A DNA stretch of 64,000 nucleotides, from the NCBI GenBank assembly GCA_017460885.1, contig JAFUAB010000001.1, positions 37,952-101,951 of the forward strand. Direction: 5' to 3'. A model generated the notes under the pieces. The model ran no database searches, had not been told where the DNA came from, and saw nothing but the letters and a program-made list of their open reading frames with translations. This document shows positions 9,273 through 18,576 of this stretch, piece by piece. How positions within the stretch are numbered: the stretch's first letter is position 1; every line of letters starts with the position of its first letter. Both the position numbers and the translations under genes were made by a program. This stretch comes from Lachnospiraceae bacterium. GTDB lineage: Bacteria; Bacillota; Clostridia; Lachnospirales; Lachnospiraceae.

Positions 9273-10637
9273 ATGGCTAAGAGTAAAAGCGTCTTCTTCT
9301 GTCAGCAGTGCGGATATGAGTCCGCCAAATGGATGGGGCAGTGTCCGGGGTGTAAGGAATGGAACACATTTACCGAAGAACCCGTGATGATAACTGCGGC
9401 TAAAAAATCCTCCGCATCGCGTCAGGGCAAGCTGCCCGTGCCGATATCGATCTCGGACATATCACTGGTTCATGAGGACAGACAGTCGACCGCGATCGGC
9501 GAGCTGGACCGGGTTCTCGGAGGCGGGATCGTTCCCGGATCACTGATCCTGATCGGAGGGGATCCCGGGATCGGCAAGTCCACTCTGCTGATGCAGGTAT
9601 GCCGTAACATTGCCGATACCGGCAGGGATATTCTGTATATATCAGGCGAGGAAAGCCTGACCCAGATCAGGCTCCGTGCCGAGAGGATAGGCGCTTTTAA
9701 CGACAGTCTTAAATTCTTATGCGAGACGGATCTCGAGATAATAGAAAACAGCATCTCTCATGAGCATCCGTCGTGTGTGGTCATAGATTCGATCCAGACC
9801 ATCAGCAGTCCGGATGTCTCATCGTCTCCGGGATCTGTTTCACAGGTCAGGGAGTCTACCAATATCCTGCTCAGGATAGCCAAGACGCTGAACATATCTG
9901 TCTTTATAGTTGGACATGTGACCAAGGAGGGAACCGTTGCAGGCCCCCGTGTTTTGGAACACATGGTGGATACCGTGCTCTATTTTGAAGGAGACAGGCA
10001 TGCCTCATACAGAGTACTGAGAAGTGTAAAGAACAGATTCGGCTCCACCAATGAGATCGGTGTTTTCGAAATGAGGGAGGAAGGTCTGGTCGAGGTTGAG
10101 AATGCCAGCGCCTATATGCTGGAGGGCAGGCCGGAGGATGCCAGCGGAAGCGTGGTTGTCTGTTCGATGGAAGGAACAAGACCGATTCTTCTGGAGATCC
10201 AGGCCCTTGTTACCCGGACTTCGTTTGGATTGCCCAGACGACAGGCAGCGGGGGCGGATTATAACCGTGTGAATCTGCTGATGGCCGTGTTGGAGCGCCG
10301 TACGGGACTGAAGCTGGGGGATTGCGATGCCTACGTCAATCTGACCGGAGGCATAAGGATCTCGGAGCCCGCCCTGGATCTCGGTATGGCCATGGCCATA
10401 GCGTCAAGCTTCAAAAACAGACCCCTCGATCCGCACACCGCAGTGTTCGGTGAGGTCGGACTCTCCGGAGAGGTCAGGAGCGTGAGCCAGGCGGAATCCC
10501 GCATCAAGGAGGCTTCGAGGCTCGGATTTACGACATGCGTTGTTCCGAAGAGCAATGCGGATAAACTGAAAGGCATTAAGGATATCAGGATCATAGGAGT
10601 CGCGTCTCTGGATGATGCGATGGCGCTGATGCAATAG
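9273..10637 (+). CDS. radA: RadA (Sms), DNA repair ATPase
   Basis: RecA-like ATPase that promotes branch migration during recombination. The 454 residues start with a C4 zinc finger (C10, C13, C24, C27), then Walker A GGDPGIGKST (95-104), the RadA-specific KNRFG motif (VKNRFGSTNE), and a C-terminal Lon-protease-like domain (GLPRRQAAGADYNR to the end). The length is normal. Third gene of the clpC operon. Confidence 0.96.
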   Translation: MAKSKSVFFCQQCGYESAKWMGQCPGCKEWNTFTEEPVMITAAKKSSASRQGKLPVPISISDISLVHEDRQSTAIGELDRVLGGGIVPGSLILIGGDPGIGKSTLLMQVCRNIADTGRDILYISGEESLTQIRLRAERIGAFNDSLKFLCETDLEIIENSISHEHPSCVVIDSIQTISSPDVSSSPGSVSQVRESTNILLRIAKTLNISVFIVGHVTKEGTVAGPRVLEHMVDTVLYFEGDRHASYRVLRSVKNRFGSTNEIGVFEMREEGLVEVENASAYMLEGRPEDASGSVVVCSMEGTRPILLEIQALVTRTSFGLPRRQAAGADYNRVNLLMAVLERRTGLKLGDCDAYVNLTGGIRISEPALDLGMAMAIASSFKNRPLDPHTAVFGEVGLSGEVRSVSQAESRIKEASRLGFTTCVVPKSNADKLKGIKDIRIIGVASLDDAMALMQ

Positions 10638-10651
10638 ATTTGGCATATTTT

Positions 10652-11779
10652 ATGGAAGAAGAGAAGAAGCGGTCATGGGCAAAGAAAAACGTTCCCTGGC
10701 TGATAATTGAGATCATATTGCTCATCTTATCCTTAATAGTTCTGTATGTGGTTACGATCACGACTCATTCCGTCAGAAAAACAGAGCTGGATAAGTCGAA
10801 TATTCTGATCAATCCTTCGCCGGAGGAAACCGAGGAGGAGGCGGCCGATCCTGCAGGCAAAGGCAGTGTAGTGTCCGCATCCAGAAAGACCTCCGGAAAG
10901 GGCGTGAGAAACGTTGCCCTTTTTGGAGTGGATTCCAGAGACGGAAACTTAAGCAAACGTACCCGCAGCGATACCATGATCATCGCATCCGTCGACCAGG
11001 ATACCCATCAGATCAGGCTGATGAGCGTATATCGTGACACCTATCTCAATCTCGGAAATGATACCTATACCAAGGCCAATGCCGCTTATGCCAAGGGAGG
11101 TCCCGAACAGGCCATCAATATGCTCAATATGAACTTTGATCTGGATATCACGGATTACGTGACCATCGGATTCGAGGGTCTGAGTGAGGCGGTGGATGCG
11201 CTCGGAGGCGTTGAAATAGATATAGCGGTGGACGAGATCGCACATCTGAATAATTATCAGCGGAGCATGTACCTGAACGAAGACGGTTCGGGGGAACTGA
11301 ATGAGGATATCATCGAAGTGTATGATGACGGACTGCAGACCCTCAACGGACTGCAGGCTACCGCATACTGCAGGATCAGATATACCGCCGGCAATGATTA
11401 CAAAAGAGCGGAAAGACAGCGTACTGTCATAGCGAAGCTGCTGGAGAGAGCCAAATCCTCATCCGTATCCAAGCTATCCAAAGCCGTTATGGCGATAATG
11501 CCTCATGTCGAGACCTCGCTGAGCGTGGATGAGGTCATCCGTCTGCTGGGGGATGTTTCCGAGTATTCAGTGACGGAATCGGACGGACTTCCGTTTGAAG
11601 CCTATCGTTACCCGGCTAAGCTCGGCGCCGACGGTTATTGTATCGTTCCAACAGATCTTGAGAGCAATGCGAGAGCGCTTCATTCGATCCTGTATCCCGA
11701 TGAGAAATACGAACCCTCCGATAACCTGAAGAGGATCAGCAAAGAGATATCCGACAGAACCTCTCCCTATATCCCATAG
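10652..11779 (+). CDS. LytR-CpsA-Psr (LCP) family cell-wall glycopolymer ligase
   Basis: Membrane-anchored enzyme that attaches teichoic-acid or polysaccharide chains to peptidoglycan. One transmembrane helix lies at about residues 15-37 after a charged N terminus. The LCP core follows: LFGVDSRDG, RSDTMIIASVD, RLMSVYRDTYL, YTKANAAYAKGG and YCRIRYTAGNDYKRAERQR, which hold the conserved Arg/Asp residues. I use the ATG at 10652; a TTG at 10640 adds four residues and neither has a strong ribosome binding site. It is followed within 20 bases by the ABC exporter genes. Confidence 0.9.
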   Translation: MEEEKKRSWAKKNVPWLIIEIILLILSLIVLYVVTITTHSVRKTELDKSNILINPSPEETEEEAADPAGKGSVVSASRKTSGKGVRNVALFGVDSRDGNLSKRTRSDTMIIASVDQDTHQIRLMSVYRDTYLNLGNDTYTKANAAYAKGGPEQAINMLNMNFDLDITDYVTIGFEGLSEAVDALGGVEIDIAVDEIAHLNNYQRSMYLNEDGSGELNEDIIEVYDDGLQTLNGLQATAYCRIRYTAGNDYKRAERQRTVIAKLLERAKSSSVSKLSKAVMAIMPHVETSLSVDEVIRLLGDVSEYSVTESDGLPFEAYRYPAKLGADGYCIVPTDLESNARALHSILYPDEKYEPSDNLKRISKEISDRTSPYIP

Positions 11780-11796
11780 ATGCACCAACCACAATC

Positions 11797-13617
11797 ATGA
11801 AACGTCTTTTGAAATATCTGCAAAACTACAAGATCCAATGCGTCCTCGCACCTCTCTTCAAGATGCTCGAGGCTACCTTTGAACTTTTTGTTCCGCTTGT
11901 CATCGCCGCGCTCATCGACCGTATCTCCGATTCGGGGCTGACGGGGGACAGATCCTTTATCATCAGATGCTTCGGACTGCTCATCCTGTTGGGCACAGTA
12001 GGCCTTGTCAGCTCCTGCACGGCGCAGTTTTTCGCGGCAAAGGCTGCCACCGGCTTTTCAAAGGAGCTGCGGCATGATCTGTTTAAGACACTGCTTGATC
12101 TGAACTTCACGCAGATAGATAATCTCGGTACTTCCACTATGATCACCAGAATGACAGCGGACGTCAATACGGCGCAGAATGCCGTCAACATGTTCCTGCG
12201 TCTGTTCCTGAGATCTCCGTTTATCGTCGCGGGAGCCGTGGTCATGGCCTTTACGATCGATATTCGGGCGGGATTACTGTTTATTGCCGTGGTGGCAGTG
12301 CTTGCCCTGGTGGTCGTGCTGATCATGCGATACAATATACCGATGCTCAAGAAGGTTCAGGGCAATCTCGATGATGTGCTCACACTTACCAGAGAGAATC
12401 TGGCGGGAGCGAGAGTGATACGGGCTTTCACTGCCGAGGAGAGGAGACAGTCGGAATTTACGGACACCAACGGTTCGCTGACCGATCTGCAGCTTAAGGC
12501 CGGCAGGGTATCCGGCCTCATGAATCCGTTGACCTATGTGATCATCAATCTGGGTATAGTGGTCCTGATCGAAGTCGGCAATATCAGGGTATCGGCAGGA
12601 AGCCTGACTACGGGTCAGGTAGTGGCTCTCTATAATTATATGTCACAGATACTGCTGGAACTGATCAAGTTCGCGAATCTGGTTGTTTCCATGAACAGGG
12701 GACTTGCCTCCGCTGCCCGTATCGGCAGTGTATTTGAGATAGGTGAGGGTACTGATGTTAATCACGGGATCTCCGCCGCGGACGTTAATTCAAAGGAACC
12801 GGTCAACACTTCTGTCCCGGCTCCCGAACCGCTGCATCCCGGACACAACGGGGTAAACGCCCCCCCTTCGGTTGAATTCAGATCGGTTTATCTCAGATAT
12901 CATGCCGACGCCGACGAATCCCTCAGCAATATCTCCTTCAGCGTGAAGCCCGGTGAGACCATCGGTATCATCGGTTCCACAGGCTCCGGGAAGACTTCTC
13001 TGGTCAATATGATACCGGGCTTCTACAAGGCCACATCCGGAGAAGTGCTTGTAGGAGGAACCGATGTCAATGATCTGGATCCCGCGGAACTGAAGGGGGC
13101 AATAGGAGTTGTTCCTCAGAAGGCCGTGCTGTTTGAGGGTACGATAGCTGATAACCTCAGATGGGGAAAAACCGATGCTACGGACGAAGAATTGAACGAA
13201 GCGGTCAGACTTGCGGCGGCCGAGGATATTGTGAGTGCGAAGGGCGGTCTGGATGCCGAAATTGAACAGAGCGGCCGGAATCTGTCCGGCGGACAGCGTC
13301 AGCGTCTGACAATAGCCAGGGCGCTGGTACGCAGGCCCGGGATACTGATACTGGACGATTCCTCATCGGCTCTCGACAACATGACCGATCGCAGGCTCAG
13401 GGACAATCTCCGGGCGCTGGACTATCGTCCCACCGTTTTTATTGTTGCGCAGCGGTGTGCTTCGGTCCGGGACGCCGACCGTATAATCGTCCTCGATGAC
13501 GGAGAGATGGCGGGAACGGGCACCCATGATGAACTGATGCGTACCTGTGACGTATACAGGGAGATATATGAGTCCCAGTTTGGCAAGGAAGACGGAACCG
13601 GAAAGGAGGGCGGCTGA
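11797..13617 (+). CDS. ABC exporter half-transporter, subunit 1 (degenerate ATP site)
   Basis: 606 residues: six transmembrane helices (about 20-320) fused to an ATPase domain (about 350-600). Walker A is GSTGSGKTS and the signature is the canonical LSGGQRQR. The Walker B motif ends in Asp instead of Glu (LILDDSSSALD), and the H-loop His is Gln (VAQRCASV). These changes match the degenerate half of heterodimeric exporters such as TM287/288 or BmrC/D. The stop overlaps the start of subunit 2. The substrate cannot be read; drugs, lipids or peptides are all possible. Confidence 0.93.
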   Translation: MKRLLKYLQNYKIQCVLAPLFKMLEATFELFVPLVIAALIDRISDSGLTGDRSFIIRCFGLLILLGTVGLVSSCTAQFFAAKAATGFSKELRHDLFKTLLDLNFTQIDNLGTSTMITRMTADVNTAQNAVNMFLRLFLRSPFIVAGAVVMAFTIDIRAGLLFIAVVAVLALVVVLIMRYNIPMLKKVQGNLDDVLTLTRENLAGARVIRAFTAEERRQSEFTDTNGSLTDLQLKAGRVSGLMNPLTYVIINLGIVVLIEVGNIRVSAGSLTTGQVVALYNYMSQILLELIKFANLVVSMNRGLASAARIGSVFEIGEGTDVNHGISAADVNSKEPVNTSVPAPEPLHPGHNGVNAPPSVEFRSVYLRYHADADESLSNISFSVKPGETIGIIGSTGSGKTSLVNMIPGFYKATSGEVLVGGTDVNDLDPAELKGAIGVVPQKAVLFEGTIADNLRWGKTDATDEELNEAVRLAAAEDIVSAKGGLDAEIEQSGRNLSGGQRQRLTIARALVRRPGILILDDSSSALDNMTDRRLRDNLRALDYRPTVFIVAQRCASVRDADRIIVLDDGEMAGTGTHDELMRTCDVYREIYESQFGKEDGTGKEGG

Positions 13618-15488
13618 TGGCACTGGAAACCAGCGGCTTTGTGCCGAAGGGTAATCTGAATACCGACGATTCCGCCCTCGGTAAGTCCGGACGCAGGGAT
13701 ACGATACGCAGGGTCCTGGACAGGCTTGTACGGTTCAGGTTCCTTATATTGGTCTCGCTGCTCATGGCGGTGGTATCGGTGGTGTTTACGCTGCTCGTTC
13801 CGATACGCATAGGCAGCGCCGTTGACTGCATCAGCGGTCTGGCGTCGGGTGACGCGGCCGGTACCCAGGCCGATATCCTGCGTGCCTCATTGCGGGATAA
13901 CCTGATACGGGCTGCGGTATATGCGGTTATCGTAGGACTGTCTACATATATCATGAATCTTGTCAACAACCGGATCACTTATCTGACCGTACGGGATATA
14001 CGCAACGATACGCTGGCTAAGATCTCTCACCTGCCTCTCTCTTATATCGATTCACATTCGCAGGGAGATATAGTCAGCCGTGTGGTTGCCGACGCAGACC
14101 AGTTTGCGGACGGACTTCTTATGGGCTTTACCCAGGCCTTTACGGGGATAATGACGATCATAGGCACTCTTGTGTTCATGCTCAGAATGAATATAGCGGT
14201 AACCCTTGTGGTCGTGTGTGTGACCCCGCTGTCCCTTTTCATAGCAAGGTTCATATCCTCCCGGACGTATATGATGTTCAGGGATCAGAGTATAGAACGC
14301 GGTGCCCAGACTTCGCTGATAGACGAGATGATAGGCAACGAAAAGGTGGTCAAGACCTTCAATAAGGAAGCGGATGTCCTCAGGGAATTTGACGAGATCA
14401 ACGAAAGGCTCACCAGTGCGGGACTGAAGGCGATCTTTTATTCATCGCTTACAAACCCCTGCACCAGATTTGTCAATGCGGTTTGCTATGCACTGGTTGC
14501 GATGACCGGCGCCTACTTTGCGGTTCTGACGCAGTCGGGCAGTACCGGAACGCTTATAAACGGGATAACAGTGGGTACGCTGACGGTATTTCTCTCTTAT
14601 GCTAACCAGTATACCAAGCCCTTCAATGAGATATCCAGCGTGATCTCCGAGCTTCAGAATGCGATCGCCTGCGCCGCCAGGGTTTTTGAGATAATGGACG
14701 AGGAACCGGAGAGCTCCGATGAGGGGCTGCCGGATATGGGAGAGGCAGCAGGCAGGGTTGATCTGTCGGATGTGGATTTCTCATATGTTCCCGACAGGGA
14801 ATTGATAAAGGATCTGAATCTCAGCGTCGCTCCCGGACACCGTGTGGCGATCGTCGGTCCTACCGGCTGCGGCAAGACCACGATCATTAATCTGCTGATG
14901 AGGTTCTACGATGTAGACAGCGGAAGGATATGTGTGGACGGATCCGATATCTGTAAGATCACCAGGAAGTCACTGAGAAATTCGTACGGTATGGTACTGC
15001 AGGATACCTGGCTTGCCAGGGGCACGATCGCAGACAATATCCGTTTCGGAGCACCGGATGCCGGATTGGAGGAGATCAAAGAGGCAGCCAAAGCAACGGG
15101 AGCCCACAGCTTCATCCGCAGGCTCCCGGACAAATATGACACCATGATCGGCGAAGGAGGTGTTTCTTTGAGCCAGGGACAGATGCAGCTGCTGTGTATC
15201 ACCCGTGTCATGCTGAACATTCCGCCGATGCTGATCCTGGATGAAGCCACATCTTCCATCGATACCCGTACGGAAATGAGGATCCAGGACGCTTTTCACA
15301 AGATGATGAAGAACAGGACCAGCTTTATCGTCGCCCACAGACTCTCGACCATCAGGGAGGCGGATGTGATACTCGTGATGAGGGACGGCTCGATAATTGA
15401 ACAGGGCAGTCACGAGACGCTGCTTGCAAAGGGCGGGTTCTACTCGGAGTTGTATAATTCACAGTTCCGGGAAAAGCAGCCTCAATAA
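13617..15488 (+). CDS. ABC exporter half-transporter, subunit 2
   Basis: 623 residues, with a membrane domain at about 40-340 and an ATPase domain at about 380-615. Walker A GPTGCGKTT, Walker B LILDEATSSID with the catalytic Glu, and H-loop VAHRLSTI are canonical. The signature is altered to LSQGQMQL. Together with subunit 1 this gives one catalytic site (Walker motifs of this subunit with LSGGQ of subunit 1) and one degenerate site. The start ATG overlaps the subunit 1 stop (TGATG). Confidence 0.93.
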   Translation: MALETSGFVPKGNLNTDDSALGKSGRRDTIRRVLDRLVRFRFLILVSLLMAVVSVVFTLLVPIRIGSAVDCISGLASGDAAGTQADILRASLRDNLIRAAVYAVIVGLSTYIMNLVNNRITYLTVRDIRNDTLAKISHLPLSYIDSHSQGDIVSRVVADADQFADGLLMGFTQAFTGIMTIIGTLVFMLRMNIAVTLVVVCVTPLSLFIARFISSRTYMMFRDQSIERGAQTSLIDEMIGNEKVVKTFNKEADVLREFDEINERLTSAGLKAIFYSSLTNPCTRFVNAVCYALVAMTGAYFAVLTQSGSTGTLINGITVGTLTVFLSYANQYTKPFNEISSVISELQNAIACAARVFEIMDEEPESSDEGLPDMGEAAGRVDLSDVDFSYVPDRELIKDLNLSVAPGHRVAIVGPTGCGKTTIINLLMRFYDVDSGRICVDGSDICKITRKSLRNSYGMVLQDTWLARGTIADNIRFGAPDAGLEEIKEAAKATGAHSFIRRLPDKYDTMIGEGGVSLSQGQMQLLCITRVMLNIPPMLILDEATSSIDTRTEMRIQDAFHKMMKNRTSFIVAHRLSTIREADVILVMRDGSIIEQGSHETLLAKGGFYSELYNSQFREKQPQ

Positions 15489-15529
15489 GGAACTGTAACA
15501 GATCCTAAGCGCTTCCTTAATATTTTTTT
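15487..15529 (+). terminator. Possible terminator after the ABC exporter
   Basis: AAGGAA (15487-15492, overlapping the stop) can pair with TTCCTT (15513-15518), followed by AATA and seven T. The stem is weak (6 bp, 20-base loop), so the call is tentative. A cre-like element overlaps it. Confidence 0.35.
15506..15517 (-). promoter_or_regulatory. cre-like element upstream of the STAS operon
   Basis: Read on the minus strand this is AGGAAGCGCTTA, the same 12-mer found at 31081-31092. It resembles the CcpA catabolite-response core (AAGCGCTT). It lies about 50 bases before the predicted STAS promoter. Confidence 0.25.
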
Positions 15530-15561
15530 AAGATATTTGTTGTATAGAGCTTGGTGTGTTA

Positions 15562-15570
15562 TGATATAAT
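15562..15570 (+). promoter_or_regulatory. Extended -10 promoter of the STAS operon
   Basis: TGATATAAT combines an extended TG with a perfect TATAAT. The -35 region 18 bases upstream (TGTATA) is poor. It lies about 100 bases before the STAS start, leaving a structured leader. Confidence 0.55.
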
Positions 15571-15573
15571 GAA

Positions 15574-15635
15574 GTCCTGGAAGACAATCATGGTAATAGT
15601 CTTGAAGGACATGACATCATATATGTAAATGATGT
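15574..15635 (+). other. Two consecutive hairpins in the STAS leader
   Basis: Hairpin 1 (15574-15610): GTCCT and AAGAC pair with GTCTT and AGGAC across a two-base internal bulge. Hairpin 2 (15614-15635): ACATCAT pairs with ATGATGT around an 8-base loop. Both fall between promoter and ribosome binding site. No known riboswitch class is recognised. Confidence 0.35.
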
Positions 15636-15668
15636 TAAAAAGTTTGAGTTTCGTTTGGAGGTAAAAAA

Positions 15669-15971
15669 ATGTTAAACATCGAAAAGAAATCCAACGGTGC
15701 GGAAGATCTGACCTTTGTTCTTTCGGGCAGACTTGATACAACGACTTCTCCCGATCTGGATAATGAAGTCAAGGCTTCTCTTGACGGAGTTAAGGAGCTC
15801 GTTTTTGATATTACTGATCTTCAGTATATTTCCAGTGCGGGCCTGAGAGTCCTGCTCAGCGCACAGAAGGTTATGAACAAGCAGGGAAGCATGATCGTTA
15901 AGAATCCTTCCGATGAAGTAAAAGAGATCTTTGATGTAACAGGGTTTGCGGATATCCTCACTATCGAATAA
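15669..15971 (+). CDS. STAS-domain protein, anti-sigma-factor antagonist type
   Basis: 100 residues, the size of SpoIIAA/RsbV. The domain ends with YISSAGLRVLLSAQK, where Ser56 matches the phosphorylated Ser of SpoIIAA. In partner switching, the unphosphorylated form binds and removes an ATPase-fold anti-sigma factor, and a SpoIIE/RsbU phosphatase reactivates it. An excellent GGAGG site precedes the ATG. It heads a run of genes that includes an ATPase-like protein and a SpoIIE phosphatase. No sigma factor is adjacent. Confidence 0.9.
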   Translation: MLNIEKKSNGAEDLTFVLSGRLDTTTSPDLDNEVKASLDGVKELVFDITDLQYISSAGLRVLLSAQKVMNKQGSMIVKNPSDEVKEIFDVTGFADILTIE

Positions 15972-15982
15972 AGGAGGATGCC

Positions 15983-16615
15983 ATGCAGACAGACAAAGTT
16001 AAGGTAGACGGATGGGGCATCGGCAGGGACGAGGCTCTTGAGCTTGCGGAGCGTTTTTCCGAGTATGAGGGGCTTGACAGCAGGACCTCCATGCGGATCA
16101 GACTTCTTGCCGAGGAGACTCTCGGTATGGTTACGGCCATCGCAGAGGATTTTGATGCGGTATTCTGGCTTGAGAGTACCAAAGACGGAAATGCCATCAT
16201 ACATCTGGATGCGGAGACGGATATGGATTTCCGCAAGAAGGATGCCTTTATAGCCGCTTCCAGAGATAAGAAGAACGAGGCGGCAACCGGTATCATGGGC
16301 AAGATCCGCGAGATCATAGAGAACGGTATGTACAGCATGGATGAAGCCGGCAGCCTTCAGGCGGAATACGGCGGCAATGTGCTTATGTACAGTTCAATGG
16401 GTATGTGTGATGTTTCCGCATCACCGGCCGTGGATTATATGTGGTCACTTGAGAGATATCGTGAGAGTGTCGAGGTGAATAAGGACACCGATCCGGCATC
16501 GGGTTATGCCTGGGATGAGCTTGAGAAATCCATAGTCGGCAACATCGCGGATGATGTCAGAGTATCCGTCAAAGGCAGCAGGATAGAGATGGCAATAGAA
16601 AAGAAGATCAAATGA
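15983..16615 (+). CDS. Divergent GHKL-ATPase-like protein, possible partner of the STAS protein
   Basis: 210 residues, soluble. The segment RIRLLAEETLGMVTAI resembles the N-box helix of RsbW-type kinases, but the Asn expected for Mg-ATP binding is Gly. No clear DxGxG box is present. A later AATGIMGKIREII stretch recalls the ATP lid. By position, 11 bases after the STAS gene with an AGGAGG site, it would be the anti-sigma kinase partner, yet it may no longer phosphorylate. The assignment is an inference from position and weak motifs. Confidence 0.45.
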   Translation: MQTDKVKVDGWGIGRDEALELAERFSEYEGLDSRTSMRIRLLAEETLGMVTAIAEDFDAVFWLESTKDGNAIIHLDAETDMDFRKKDAFIAASRDKKNEAATGIMGKIREIIENGMYSMDEAGSLQAEYGGNVLMYSSMGMCDVSASPAVDYMWSLERYRESVEVNKDTDPASGYAWDELEKSIVGNIADDVRVSVKGSRIEMAIEKKIK

Positions 16616-16635
16616 TCTGACGGATGTGATCGAAG

Positions 16636-17397
16636 ATGTATTTCAGTCCCAGGAAGCATATTTTATCCAATGTGATATTGTTTGTTACCGTGATCAGATT
16701 CATCGGTTTTTGCTTATCGGGACTGGCGCGTGTGATAATTCGCAAGGGCGGTTTTGAGCCTGACATGGCAGACAGTTATATCTGGCGTGTTCAGTCCCTG
16801 ACCGCTCTGCTTAGTGTTATTGCTTCTGCGGCGGTCTTTACTTACGGTCTTGTCAAGATCCGTAAATTCATTTCAGTGGTTCCCGAAGAGGAACGTGCTG
16901 AAATGGCTGCGCTGCAGGAGGAAACCTTCGGAGAAGGAAATTCCAATCTCAATGCCGAGATCATACGTAAGCTTCTGGAAACCTGGTTTGTGATCTTCGT
17001 AGGCGTTCAGCTTATGTACGAGGTCTTTTCGGAGGTATACCGTCATTTTGCGCTGGGTCTTTATCAGGCAGTCGTCAAATATGCCGGTATCACCAGCGAA
17101 ACCTATACTTCACTCTACAATCTTTCCCACAGCTTTAAATATCAGGGCATGCTCATTGCCCTGCTGCTGGGAGTTATTATGACCGCTATCTTCCTGGATG
17201 ATAAGACTCTCATGCTGGTCACGATACTTGCAGCCAGTGTATATCTTCTGTCCGCTACGGGACTGGAGATGATGACGTTTTCGGTCATGGGACAGGATGT
17301 CGGGATCGTTTGGTCCAGCGTGGTCTTTCATATGATAGATACCATCGGGATGATCGGACTGGCATTGTATCTGAGGGTAAAATATAACGGGGTTTGA
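16636..17397 (+). CDS. Multi-spanning membrane protein of unknown function
   Basis: 253 residues with about six hydrophobic helices (near 12-32, 50-72, 115-140, 172-190, 195-215 and 225-248). It starts MYFSPRKHILSNVILFVT and has a charged cytoplasmic loop EEERAEMAALQEETFGEG. No enzyme motif is visible. It lies between the ATPase-like and GGDEF genes with short gaps, so it may act as the membrane part of the signalling unit. Confidence 0.7.
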   Translation: MYFSPRKHILSNVILFVTVIRFIGFCLSGLARVIIRKGGFEPDMADSYIWRVQSLTALLSVIASAAVFTYGLVKIRKFISVVPEEERAEMAALQEETFGEGNSNLNAEIIRKLLETWFVIFVGVQLMYEVFSEVYRHFALGLYQAVVKYAGITSETYTSLYNLSHSFKYQGMLIALLLGVIMTAIFLDDKTLMLVTILAASVYLLSATGLEMMTFSVMGQDVGIVWSSVVFHMIDTIGMIGLALYLRVKYNGV

Positions 17398-17403
17398 TCG
17401 ATT

Positions 17404-18576
17404 ATGGCAGACTTAAAGCAGCTTATGTCAGTCGTTCTTCCGGACAGGATCGGGGAACTGATCGTTACTGATCTTGATTGCAGGATGATAACCAGAAATC
17501 ACGGACTGGATTTCGATGATGCGAAGTGGCGTTCCTGGTCGGTGACGTTTGAAGCGGATTTTCCGGAGTCCAATGAACTGGAATGGGAGATTGCCGACAG
17601 GGAGAGCGACTGTTATTATAAGGTCCGCTCTTTTCTTATATCGGGTGACAGCCCCGGTGCGGACGGTCAGGACTGTATCGTTCACCATATCGTGGATGTT
17701 AGCGAGTATGCGGAGCTTTTCCGCGACCTGTCGGTTTACAGCGGTGAGCTCCGCAGGATATCACAATGCCAGAGCAGACTGATTAGCAGTATTTCCAATG
17801 AACCGGAGGACTGCCTGCCGATAGCATTGGATTTCTTCGGAGCGGAAACTGCAGTGCTTAAGATCTGGTTTCGGGAGAGGGAGACAGTCTATGTCAGAAC
17901 CCGCGACGGCTCGGATACGGTGACGGACGAATCCGGGCTTACAGAGCTTTGCGGCTACAGGGGGATAGGCGGAGAGGGCTATTCGATGCTCATATCCCGG
18001 ACGGGTGAGTCCAGTGAAAGGCTCAAAAACCTTCTTTCCGGAGAATACAGGCTCTTTATCGAGAATACCCTGCTCAAAAAGACCATCATATATGATAGTG
18101 AGCATGATATCATGACCGATATGTACAATCGTGTCAAATTCTCGGATCTGGCAGCGACGGAGGTTCATGAATACAGAAGCGTGGCCATTTTAAATCTGGA
18201 TGTCAATTATCTCAAGAGGACAAACGACGAGCACGGTCATGAAGCAGGCAACCTGCTGCTGATCAAGGCCGCCAAAAGCCTGAAGGCGATCTGCTCCGAC
18301 ACCGTATACGGTTTCAGGATGGGCGGTGATGAGTTTATGGTCATGGCCGGCAACATCAGCCGTTCCGAAGGGGAGGAGCTTGTGAAAAAATGGCGGGAGG
18401 CACTCGGGCGGATCAATGAGGAGGAGCCTTTTCCGGAGTGTGTAATGGCATGCGGATTTGCCTATGCCGAGGCACCCTTTGTATTAAGAGAAGTGATAGA
18501 TGAGTCGGATGCTCTGATGTATGCGGACAAGAGGGCGATCAAATTATCCAGAGGAGAGGATCCCGACGCAAGATGA
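17404..18576 (+). CDS. GGDEF-domain protein, putative diguanylate cyclase
   Basis: 390 residues without membrane helices. The C-terminal GGDEF domain (about 225-385) has the intact motif GGDEF at 307-311 and the substrate-binding segment LDVNYLKRTNDEHGHEAGN. It should make cyclic di-GMP. No RxxD inhibitory site is seen just upstream of the motif, suggesting no product inhibition. The N-terminal 200 residues may hold a PAS-like sensor. Its stop overlaps the ATG of the following SpoIIE phosphatase gene, tying the two in translation. Confidence 0.88.
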   Translation: MADLKQLMSVVLPDRIGELIVTDLDCRMITRNHGLDFDDAKWRSWSVTFEADFPESNELEWEIADRESDCYYKVRSFLISGDSPGADGQDCIVHHIVDVSEYAELFRDLSVYSGELRRISQCQSRLISSISNEPEDCLPIALDFFGAETAVLKIWFRERETVYVRTRDGSDTVTDESGLTELCGYRGIGGEGYSMLISRTGESSERLKNLLSGEYRLFIENTLLKKTIIYDSEHDIMTDMYNRVKFSDLAATEVHEYRSVAILNLDVNYLKRTNDEHGHEAGNLLLIKAAKSLKAICSDTVYGFRMGGDEFMVMAGNISRSEGEELVKKWREALGRINEEEPFPECVMACGFAYAEAPFVLREVIDESDALMYADKRAIKLSRGEDPDAR

